This document shows, piece after piece, positions 1 to 7,800 of a stretch of DNA of 64,000 bases. Source of the stretch: Christensenellaceae bacterium Phil7. GTDB taxonomy: Bacteria > Bacillota > Clostridia > Christensenellales > CAG-138. Every line of letters begins with the position of its first letter. The stretch's first letter is position 1. The position numbers and the translations under genes were made by a program. Below the pieces are notes generated by a model, which saw nothing but the letters and a program-made list of their open reading frames with translations, did not search any database and had not been told where the DNA came from. The stretch lies in the NCBI GenBank assembly GCA_001940845.1, contig MSGV01000043.1:1-64000 (forward strand), in the 5' to 3' direction.

Positions 1-91
1 GTCTTCCTAAGACCTCCTTTCGCTGCTCTCCCGTCCCTTCGCTTTCGCTCGGTTCGTTCCGGAAGTTCGTTTCTCTCAAGCGAGCTCCGCT

Positions 92-120
92 ATTATAACA
101 GCTTTCCTCCCCCTTGTCAA
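92..120 (-). promoter_or_regulatory. Consensus sigma-A promoter firing off the left edge
   Basis: On the minus strand the -35 is TTGACA and the -10 is TATAAT, separated by exactly 17 bp, so both hexamers are perfect. Transcription would start near base 85 and run left through a GC-richer leader and out of the window. A promoter this strong is typical of rRNA or other very highly expressed operons. The driven gene is not visible. Confidence 0.75.
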
Positions 121-375
121 CACTTTTTTTCATTTATTTTTTCTTCCCCTTTTCCTTCAGTTTTTCCTTTGTTCACCTGCTTTTTTTCCTCACTTCCCCC
201 CTATTAACTCCCTTTTTTAAAATAAATATATCTTCTTTTTTCTCAAATTTTTTGCATTTTAGGGAGGGTAATCAGCATTTAATTATCAATGCAGTATTAG
301 CTTCTACTCTATTGTTATCACCATTGATTTAAAAAATACATAGCAGGCCAAATCCTTTAAAAAATTTTTGATTGG
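121..375. other. Pyrimidine-rich intergenic stretch, no gene seen
   Basis: The stretch is dominated by T and C on the plus strand up to about base 260. The ORFs here are low-complexity (F, S, L) translations without a ribosome binding site. I see no RNA gene or repeat. Confidence 0.5.
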
Positions 376-404
376 TTGCAAACCTACATTCAAAGTGATA
401 TAAT
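376..404 (+). promoter_or_regulatory. Promoter of the P-II-like/antiporter pair
   Basis: TTGCAA, 17 bp, TATAAT. It lies about 40 bases before the start codon of the P-II-like gene, with the AGGAAAGGGGGAG ribosome binding site in between. Confidence 0.7.
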
Positions 405-445
405 CATCACATAAAACAACTATATAGGAAAGGGGGAGTTTTATA

Positions 446-781
446 ATGCAGCTTCTCGTTATAACTATCGATAATTGTGATGAATTCCTTGCCACGCTTG
501 AGGGGTTGAAGGCTCATGGAATGAATGGAATCGTTTTTCAAAGTACCAGCTTGAAAAATGCTCTGCTTGAAAGCAATGTTGATGCAGCTCCGATTTTCGG
601 GCGCGTCAGCAAGGTCATAAGCCACGACTTCGAATCAAGTCATACAGCTTTTCTAGTTCTTGATGATGATAGAATTGAACACGCCAAGCGCGTTATTCTT
701 CGAAACACCAAGGGCTTAGGCAAGAAAGGCTTCATGTTCACCATTCCAGTCTCGTCCTACGAGGGAATCGAAGAATATTGA
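446..781 (+). CDS. P-II-like small ferredoxin-fold protein
   Basis: A soluble 111-residue protein of unknown function. Its predicted order of strands and helices (strand at 1-9, helix at 11-26, strand at 27-34, a central variable stretch, strand near 67-73, helix 76-87, strand near 94-101) fits the beta-alpha-beta-beta-alpha-beta plan of P-II and CutA-like proteins. No canonical P-II signature was recognised, so this rests on fold-like pattern only. A strong GGAAAGGGGGAG ribosome binding site supports the start. The next gene on the strand is a cation/proton antiporter. P-II-like proteins are often paired with the transporter they regulate, so a role in gating or sensing for that antiporter is an inference from context. 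Alternatively it could be an unrelated DUF with the same fold. Confidence 0.7.
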   Translation: MQLLVITIDNCDEFLATLEGLKAHGMNGIVFQSTSLKNALLESNVDAAPIFGRVSKVISHDFESSHTAFLVLDDDRIEHAKRVILRNTKGLGKKGFMFTIPVSSYEGIEEY

Positions 782-834
782 TTTATTAGTAATTCGTGCA
801 TTGCTGTTCATATTGACTGCTTTGCATTCTTAGA

Positions 835-894
835 GGCACATCACAAATCGAGTTTTTGCTTCACCTCTTGTTGGTGAATTATTTGCGATGTGCC
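835..894 (+). promoter_or_regulatory. Strong two-part RNA hairpin before the antiporter
   Basis: Bases GGCACATCACAAAT pair with ATTTGCGATGTGCC (one mismatch), enclosing a second hairpin TTCACC-TCTTGTT-GGTGAA. The element sits between the P-II-like gene and the antiporter start, with no U-tract directly after it, so it is not an ordinary terminator. It could stabilise or process the transcript or act as an attenuator. It does not match a riboswitch class I know. Confidence 0.5.
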
Positions 895-924
895 AAATCC
901 TGTATTTTAGAGGGTAAAATAAAA

Positions 925-2148
925 ATGATTAATCTACTTTATCTCGCCGTTGCAATGGCCGGCGGGCTTGCTCTTTCGCGGTTAATGAAGCTTCTGAATT
1001 TGCCGAATGTGACCGGGTATCTGATTGCCGGTATTATTGTCGGCCCATACGTTCTGAACATAATCAATAAGGAATCTATTGAAAGCCTCAAAATAATTAC
1101 CTCCACAGCATTGGGCTTCATTGCTTTTTCAATAGGCGGAGAATTTAAGCTCACATATTTGAAAAAGCTCGGAAAATCCATTGTTATAATTACAATTGTT
1201 CAAGCGGTTATTACCGTTTTGCTCGTAATGGCAGCAATGCTGCTCATTCCAGGTGAACGTGCAATTCGAATTCCTCGGGCACTGCTCCTTGGTGCAATTG
1301 CCGCAGCAACAGCACCCGCAGCAACGCTTCTCGTCGTTCGTCAATATAAAGCGCGCGGACCTGTTACGGACACATTGCTCCCCGTCACTGCATTTGATGA
1401 TGCGGTTGGACTCATGATATTTTCAGTATGCTTTGCACTTGCCGAGGTATTTGCCGCCGGCAGTGCACTCACGGTTCAAGCGGTACTGATCAATCCGCTT
1501 CGCGAGATTTGCCTTTCTCTCCTTGTTGGCGGTGTTTTAGGTGCCATACTTGCGCTTCTAATGAAATTTTTCCATTCGAATGCAAATCGACTTTGCCTGA
1601 TCCTAGCAGCGGTTTTCGCCTGTGTTGCTCTCAGCGAAATCTGGGGACTCTCCTCACTCCTTACCTGCATGATGCTTGGTGCAGTATTGGCCAATATGCG
1701 GCGCGATGCCATCAATATTTTGCAGCTTTCAGATGATTGGACCCCTGGTCTCTTTATGCTGTTCTTTGTGCTCTCCGGGGCCGAGCTTGATTTTTCAATT
1801 TTGGCTACCGTCGGATTAGCGGGAATTGTCTATATCGCAGCTCGATCGCTGGGCAAGTATGGCGGAGCATACCTTGGATCTGCCATTTCAAAAGCCGATC
1901 CCAATGTCCGTAAATATCTTGGAATTACCTTGCTGCCCCAAGCCGGTGTTGCAATCGGCATGGCTCAAATGGTGGCCGGAAGCTCGGATCTTGCAATAGT
2001 TGCACCACAGGTTGTGACAGTCGCACTTTTTGCAACGCTCATTTATGAGCTCGTTGGCCCGGTTTTGACAAAAATTGCCCTTACCAAGGCAGGAGAAATT
2101 CAAAAATCATCCAAGCCTGCCAAACAAAAAGCAAACAAAACAGTTTAA
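925..2148 (+). CDS. Cation/proton antiporter (CPA2, KefB/NapA-like)
   Basis: An integral membrane exchanger expected to swap Na+ or K+ for protons across the cytoplasmic membrane. The protein (407 residues from the chosen start) is almost entirely hydrophobic segments, roughly a dozen. The N-terminal region carries the family-typical sequence LNLPNVTGYLIAGIIVGPY, and the middle has FDDAVGLMIF, whose paired aspartates match the ion-binding Asp-Asp of electrogenic NapA-type members. The ORF track begins 23 codons earlier. I prefer the ATG at 925, which follows AGAGGG and begins at the first membrane helix. The protein ends in a short lysine-rich cytoplasmic tail with no TrkA-N or RCK domain, so any control must come from elsewhere, possibly the P-II-like neighbour. 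Ion specificity is not readable from the sequence. Confidence 0.9.
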   Translation: MINLLYLAVAMAGGLALSRLMKLLNLPNVTGYLIAGIIVGPYVLNIINKESIESLKIITSTALGFIAFSIGGEFKLTYLKKLGKSIVIITIVQAVITVLLVMAAMLLIPGERAIRIPRALLLGAIAAATAPAATLLVVRQYKARGPVTDTLLPVTAFDDAVGLMIFSVCFALAEVFAAGSALTVQAVLINPLREICLSLLVGGVLGAILALLMKFFHSNANRLCLILAAVFACVALSEIWGLSSLLTCMMLGAVLANMRRDAINILQLSDDWTPGLFMLFFVLSGAELDFSILATVGLAGIVYIAARSLGKYGGAYLGSAISKADPNVRKYLGITLLPQAGVAIGMAQMVAGSSDLAIVAPQVVTVALFATLIYELVGPVLTKIALTKAGEIQKSSKPAKQKANKTV

Positions 2149-2172
2149 TCTGGATTTGAGGTCTAGCTTCTG

Positions 2173-2203
2173 CTGCAGCAGTCATACTGCTGCAGTATTT
2201 TTT
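2173..2203 (+). terminator. Rho-independent terminator after the antiporter
   Basis: A perfect 10-bp stem CTGCAGCAGT/ACTGCTGCAG with a CAT loop is followed by TATTTTTTATT. Confidence 0.9.
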
Positions 2204-2328
2204 ATTGAATTTATTCCGGTCTGTGTAAAATACCATTCATTTATGCTTTTTTCATACATAATTTCAGATTATTTCAACTTTCCAAAAATGCACTTTCTTT
2301 CGTACGATCGACCGAATTTTTAAGGTTG

Positions 2329-2457
2329 ATATGGATAAGTTTTTCTGATTTTATAACTCTATTATGGATAAGTCATCAAAATCTAGCGTTATAAGGATTT
2401 TTATTGTGGATAACTTTGTGGATAATGTGGATAACTGCTAGAATTGATTGTGGATAA
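2329..2457 (+). other. Cluster of four perfect DnaA boxes with AT-rich flank
   Basis: Four exact TGTGGATAA motifs, all in the same orientation, start at 2405, 2417, 2426 and 2449. Two TATGGATAA near-matches start at 2329 and 2363. An AT-rich stretch lies on the left. The cluster lies between the convergent antiporter and tsaD genes. DnaA binding is a firm prediction from the motif. Whether the site is an origin part, a DnaA-titrating site or a DnaA-reactivating site is unknown. Confidence 0.75.
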
Positions 2458-2531
2458 ATATCGGAAAGATGCCGCCAAATAGAAATAATGCGAGCGACCT
2501 CTTCCCGATCAAATCAACATCACCAATATTT

Positions 2532-3608
2532 TCACTCTGCAAGAAAACTCATTGCACTCGGATTTAAATCCATGCCATCGCGATAACCCTTAATCAACCT
2601 GTAATGTGCCTGGCAACCAATCATGGCTGCATTATCGGTACAGAACTTCATATCAGGGCAGCAAAACCGCAAGCCATTTCGCTCGCATTCCATTTGCATA
2701 TTTCTGCGCAAAGCACCATTCGCACTGACTCCGCCGGCAAGTGCAAGTGTATCAAAGCCGAATTCCTTAGCTGCTCGAACGGATTTCCTCGTCAATGTAT
2801 CAACAACCGCTCGCTGAAATGATGCTGCGACATCTGCACCGTTTATTCGCATACCTTTTTGTTCAGCATTATGCATTAGGTTGACTACCGCGGTTTTGAT
2901 TCCTGAAAAACTGAAATCATAGCTATCACTCTCATTGAACGGTGCATGAAACGGAAAAGCTCCTGCATCGCCATTAGCCGCAAGCCTTTCTATCTCAGGC
3001 CCACCGGGATAACAAAGACCAAGCGCACGTGCAACCTTATCAAACGCTTCACCTGCTGCATCATCACGGGTTCTTCCAACCAGCTCAAAACAGTCATAAT
3101 CCAACACCTTAACTATATGGCTGTGTCCCCCGGAAGCAATGAGACAAACAAAGGGTGGCTCAAGGTCAGGGTAGGTCAAATAGTTTGCAGCAATATGCCC
3201 CTCTATATGGTTCACGCCAAGAAACGGAAGCTGCTTTGAAAACGCCAATGCCTTGCCAAAACTCACACCGACCAGCAGAGCCCCTATAAGCCCCGGAGAT
3301 GAGGTTGCGGCGATTGCGCCAACATCATCCAACTCTATTCCGGCAGCATATAACGCTTCGCGGACGACCGATCCGATTCGCTCCGTATGGCTGCGAGAAG
3401 CGATTTCTGGAACCACTCCCCCATATAGCCTATGCACGGGTATCTGCGTATGTACTGCCATAGATGCAACACTTCTGCCCCCTATAACAACGCTTGCCGC
3501 TGTTTCGTCACACGATGATTCTATAGCAAGCAAGGGCAATGGCTGCTTCCATTCAGCAGAAGCAACATACTTTTCATAATTTTGTTGTGAAGATATTAAA
3601 TAGCTCAT
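2532..3608 (-). CDS. tsaD: tRNA N6-adenosine threonylcarbamoyltransferase TsaD
   Basis: TsaD transfers threonylcarbamoyl from its adenylate to A37 of ANN-decoding tRNAs, working with TsaB and TsaE, which are not in this window. The sequence has the ASKHA-family start LAIESSCDETAASV, the metal-binding HIEGH, and GGVVPEIASRSH, and the 358-residue length is close to normal. About 25 residues precede the usual N-terminus (most homologues begin within ten residues of LAIESS). The start is nevertheless supported because the ATG overlaps the stop of the upstream DUF1461 gene (ATGA), which implies translational coupling. It is the last gene of the Dabb-DUF1461-tsaD operon. Confidence 0.96.
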   Translation of the reverse strand: MSYLISSQQNYEKYVASAEWKQPLPLLAIESSCDETAASVVIGGRSVASMAVHTQIPVHRLYGGVVPEIASRSHTERIGSVVREALYAAGIELDDVGAIAATSSPGLIGALLVGVSFGKALAFSKQLPFLGVNHIEGHIAANYLTYPDLEPPFVCLIASGGHSHIVKVLDYDCFELVGRTRDDAAGEAFDKVARALGLCYPGGPEIERLAANGDAGAFPFHAPFNESDSYDFSFSGIKTAVVNLMHNAEQKGMRINGADVAASFQRAVVDTLTRKSVRAAKEFGFDTLALAGGVSANGALRRNMQMECERNGLRFCCPDMKFCTDNAAMIGCQAHYRLIKGYRDGMDLNPSAMSFLAE

Positions 3609-4357
3609 ACTGTTCTTTTGCGGTTTCGTTCACGCCTTATTATGAGATATCCGGCAGCTATAAGAGCAAGCAAAGCGCATGCACCAAATCCAATCATGAA
3701 GATACGAAACACCATATCGGAGAATAACTCTGCCGGGCATATTCTAATCATCCTGCTAAACGCCGGGTCAAATGTAGATCCGGCAACATCTAAAAATATA
3801 AAATGGAAGAAAATCCAGAAACTATCAAAATCGATAATGGCCCAAATTCCCAAAAGTACAAAAATTCCTGCTATCGCTGCGAGGCTGATCAGAAAATATT
3901 TGCTGACCCTATAGATTTTATTCCTTTTTTCAACAAATGCAAATATAATGATTCCTATTGCAGCCAATGCAAGCAAGATTATGCGTGCGAGCATTACTCC
4001 TGAATACAGGTTCCTGACATCATGCATATGACCTATCTCTCTGGAATTATACATTTCAACATCTTCACCAAAATAATTCACTTTCACATGCATTGATTCA
4101 GAGCGACCCGTCATAAAATCAACCATAACCGAAAACGCGCGGCACATATCATCTATGCTCATCCCTGAATATTCCGAAATATCAAGCTTCTCATATTCTC
4201 GCCTGACCCATGCGCTATCCTTTGCACAGAATTCCACAGCAGTTACCAATATTGCGGCAATAATAAATACCATTGCCGTCGCAAGCATAATTCGTGCAAA
4301 CACAGTCGATTGAACGCCATGAGTCAGCTTATTTGCTACATCTTTTTTCATAGGCAT
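3605..4357 (-). CDS. DUF1461 (TIGR01906) integral membrane protein
   Basis: A membrane protein of unknown function. It has one helix near the N-terminus (about residues 22-43), an extracytoplasmic region, and then about four helices between residues 120 and 245. The extracytoplasmic stretch reads MSIDDMCRAF, then a MTGRSESMHV segment and SREIGHMHDVRNLYSG. These match the conserved pattern of the TIGR01906/DUF1461 family, in which a loop of this kind ends in an E-x-x-HM-x-DV motif. Family members are widespread in Firmicutes without an assigned role. It is sandwiched between Dabb and tsaD: two bases separate it from Dabb, and it overlaps tsaD by four. The MPMKK start lacks a clear ribosome binding site, which fits coupled translation. 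Confidence 0.88.
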   Translation of the reverse strand: MPMKKDVANKLTHGVQSTVFARIMLATAMVFIIAAILVTAVEFCAKDSAWVRREYEKLDISEYSGMSIDDMCRAFSVMVDFMTGRSESMHVKVNYFGEDVEMYNSREIGHMHDVRNLYSGVMLARIILLALAAIGIIIFAFVEKRNKIYRVSKYFLISLAAIAGIFVLLGIWAIIDFDSFWIFFHFIFLDVAGSTFDPAFSRMIRICPAELFSDMVFRIFMIGFGACALLALIAAGYLIIRRERNRKRTV

Positions 4358-4358
4358 T

Positions 4359-4673
4359 TCACTGATCGATCACATAATCGATTGTTACACGCTCGGTAAT
4401 CACCTTATGTATAAAATCACGCATCTTCATATGCGCGGGATGGATCTGATAGGAAAGCATTGCATCCAGATCGGCAAAAGTACAGATCAAAATGACATCA
4501 TAACTCCCTCCACCATGAAGTATATCACGATGCAGCTCAACATCCATAAGCTCAGGCACAACACCGCGCAGCGCATATAGTCCATCGATTACCTTCTGCA
4601 TATTTTCTTCTTTTGTATTCCCTTCTGCTTCAGCTTTAAAGCGCCACATTACAACATGTTTAAACGTACTCAT
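4359..4673 (-). CDS. Dabb (stress-responsive A/B barrel) protein
   Basis: A small cytoplasmic protein with the dimeric alpha/beta-barrel fold. Recognisable features are the opening KHVVMWRFK, the central GGSYDVILICTFADLDAMLSYQ and the histidine-bearing QIHPAHMKMRDFI, all typical of Dabb proteins of about 100 residues. Members bind or isomerise small molecules in a few cases. For most, including this one, no reaction can be assigned. It is the first gene of the operon that continues into DUF1461 and tsaD, driven by the promoter just upstream. Confidence 0.9.
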   Translation of the reverse strand: MSTFKHVVMWRFKAEAEGNTKEENMQKVIDGLYALRGVVPELMDVELHRDILHGGGSYDVILICTFADLDAMLSYQIHPAHMKMRDFIHKVITERVTIDYVIDQ

Positions 4674-4705
4674 ATTTTTGCCTTTCTGTTTTAATCCTCA
4701 TTTTT

Positions 4706-4734
4706 ATTATATCATGAACCCTAGGGCATTGCAA
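4706..4734 (-). promoter_or_regulatory. Promoter of the Dabb-DUF1461-tsaD operon
   Basis: On the minus strand TTGCAA, 17 bp, TATAAT, ending about 33 bases before the Dabb start codon. Confidence 0.7.
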
Positions 4735-4784
4735 CGCTATATAGCTTTTATGTGCCGCTCAAATAACGTATTTATCCTGCCTAA

Positions 4785-4814
4785 TAAAGGAACAGCCGCT
4801 CCAAAGGAGCGGCT
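4785..4814 (-). terminator. Terminator after the dockerin protease
   Basis: A perfect 9-bp stem AGCCGCTCC/GGAGCGGCT with a 3-base loop. On the minus strand it is followed by GTTCCTTTATT, a modest U-tract. Confidence 0.75.
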
Positions 4815-4836
4815 GAAGCAACATGCTTTATTCGAT

Positions 4837-7800
4837 TTAGTCAGCGAGTGCAATTTCGCCGGAGAATGCCTTGGTCTCAATATTATTAATGGTCATATCG
4901 AGCGCAAACATACCGGTCATCTGGAGACCAGGACTCTGATAAATAACACCCATGGACTGATATGCGCCATTGCGTGCATCGATCCTTACGAGGCTCTTGG
5001 TCTGAGAGGTTGCATCGATGGAACCCCAGTAGAAGGTGTGACCATACATGCAGCCGCTCTGATTATAGAAATTACCGGTGCTGAGATTTACGGGGTTGAT
5101 GCCAAGATCAGCAATCTCATTTATCTGACCGCTGCCATAGAGATCGACACTGCAGAAGGTACCGTAAGCATCTACAAAGTAGAGGATACCATTCTCATCG
5201 AAATCCATTGCAACAACGCCATTCTGAATGGAGCCTACAGCCTGCTCGGTACCAGTAGCGGGATCAATCTGGATGAGATCCATTGCGCCGCTGATGCCAA
5301 CGAAGACGTTGTTGGTGCTGTCATATGCCATCTCGTTATACTGATTGCCAAGATTGCCAACGAGGGTCTTGCCAGTCAGCCCCTGGTTACCCAAGGTATA
5401 GCGATAAAGCTTATTATCCTGGCTTGCTGCATAGAGGACGCCGCTATTTGCATCAAAACCTGCTGCAATAAAGTTCTCTGGGCTTGGAGTAGTTTCGCCA
5501 TTGTAGAGCTCAGTGATATTTTCGGTTCTGAAGAGAAGCCACGTCTTAGTGGTGAGGTTCAAGCCATATCCGAAGATGGCGCAATCTTCATATTCGCCAA
5601 CGGGCTCGGGATCGGGATCCATGCCCTGCTGGAGGGTAAGGGTGCTGCCATTCCAGAGATAGATGGAGGTGTTGCCTGCATAGTCACCGACTACAACAAA
5701 GTTGTTTGCGGAACCTGCCATGGAGATGTCGGTCACAGCACCGCGGGTGGTTTCGAAAACACCCTGCTCAGCAACGAGGTTGCCAAGCTGACCATTGTTG
5801 TTGGTATAAACTGCAACGTATGCAACATAGTGCTCATCGCTTACATTGAAAGTGAAGTTGTTGCCGGAAGCGTTGAAGTTATTGACAACGGGAGCGGTGG
5901 TGTCGATATGGAGGGGGATATCCCATTTCCAGTTCTTGCTGAGAGAAGTGGAGTATTCGTTCTGGCTCCTGGTACCCTCGTTATCAAGCTTAGCCTCAAT
6001 ACGGATGATGAGGTCATCACGATTATACTGGCTGAAGTTGTAGTTCGGGGGGAATGCGCCATAGTTTACACCGAGCTGATCACGGATATTGGTATCAAAG
6101 AAGCCCTTTGTGCAAACATCGAGATCGTCAATAACACCAATCTCATTGCCATTTGCATCGAGAACAACGTACCTGACGTAGGAGTTACGTACGAGACCGC
6201 AATACATCAGATTGAAGGTATCGAGTACGCCATCACCATTGGGTGAGATCGCGTTACGATCTGCAAGATAGTAGCTCAAATCTTCAGTATCGATGAAGGG
6301 GTTGAAGCCGAGAGGCTGAATGGTGCTGCCCTTCTTATAACCAGCAGTATTGGGATAGTTGTTGCTGTTGAGCTGGATATCCTGATAATAGTAACCGATA
6401 TCGATGGTCTCAGCATAGTTCCAATCGCCATAGTAGCCGAGATAGGGCATGGTGAGGTTTACGCCATCGCCGCCAGCGGCATATACGGGATCCATGAGGT
6501 TGAGAGCAACGCGAGCTGCGAGAACGGCATCAGCCATTTCAACGGTACCATTCTGGTTCATATCGACGTTGACATTCAGGGTGATGAGGTTCAGCGCATT
6601 GCGAGCGATGAGAACGGCATCAGCCATTTCCATTGCACCGCTCTGGTTTGCATCGCCTACGAGGCCATTGTTGGGAATGAGCTCAATGAAACCTTCGATG
6701 AAGGTACCGGAGGTATAATACTCATCGATATATTCCTTTGCAGCCTGGGTAAGACGTACGGTAACGGAAACATCGGTATGTCCACCAGCAGGAACGCTGA
6801 CAACGGTGGGCTTATCAATGGTAACCATGCCCTCATCCTTGACGAGGTCATAACCGGTATCGGTATTGACGTATACAGGAACATTGCCCTCATCATCCAT
6901 ATAGCCAAGAAGTGCAATATCATTGATGAGCACGGAGGGACGAACAACGTATTCAAGTGCGCTGTCACCAAAGTTATTTACCGTGAAAGTAAGGGTATAA
7001 ACGCCGGTCTTCTGAGGATCATCACCGATCTCGAGCTTCGGACGCTCACAATCTGCAACGCTGAGGTATGCTGTGGTTGTAACAGCAGCTTTGACGTTCA
7101 TCTCGCCAGCACCCTGGTCGCGAACAAGCGCATAATCGCCGCCCTTATCGGAAACGGGATTTGCGGTGCTCATGAGGATGGCATTTACCATGATCTCCTT
7201 TTCGCGCTCGCTGAGGTTGGGGAACTGCTCATTCACATACTGGGTGACAATAGCCATACCGCCTGCGATATGGGGGGTAGCCATGGAGGTGCCATCCCAA
7301 GCCTGGTAATTGGCACCGGAGATAGCGGAATCGGTAGCGGAGTAGATGCCGCCGCCGGGAGCGGTGATCTCAGGCTTCATGCCAAGGTTTGCAGTACAGC
7401 CCCAGGATGAGAAATCTGCGGGCATGTTTCCGCCTGCTGCATCATAGATACCAGCATCGGACGAAATGAATATCTGCTTATTAGCTGCATCCATGAAATT
7501 CTGAGCAGCTTCACGAGTGATCGCAATATGAGGAATGCGGCCTTCGTTGCCATCATGGATAAGATTATTATTTCCATCAAGGGTACCGAAGGGAACCATG
7601 TTCAGCGCTTCGCCATAAACATTATTATAAATGATGCAAGCTGCTGCGCCTGCTTCCTGTGCAGCATAGCCCTTATCAACAAAGTTTGTGGTACCACGGC
7701 TTACAACAGCAACTTTGCCCTGAACATCAAGTCCTGCATAATCGCTGGGCTCACCAAAACCGGGAATCATAACAAATTCCAGAGTCTGACCGCCGAGAGT

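Noticed and set aside
114-332. 72-residue ORF at the left edge
   Set aside because: It is a Phe/Ser/Leu-rich translation of a T-rich stretch with no ribosome binding site.
856-924. Track start of the antiporter 23 codons upstream
   Set aside because: It lies inside the strong RNA hairpin and has no ribosome binding site, and the family N-terminus matches the ATG at 925.
4678-6246. A 522-residue plus-strand ORF antisense to the S8 protease, with two more long ones at 6778 and 7528
   Set aside because: They are exact shadows of the protease gene in the opposite frame, lack ribosome binding sites, and translate to low-information text. The protease has full catalytic motifs.
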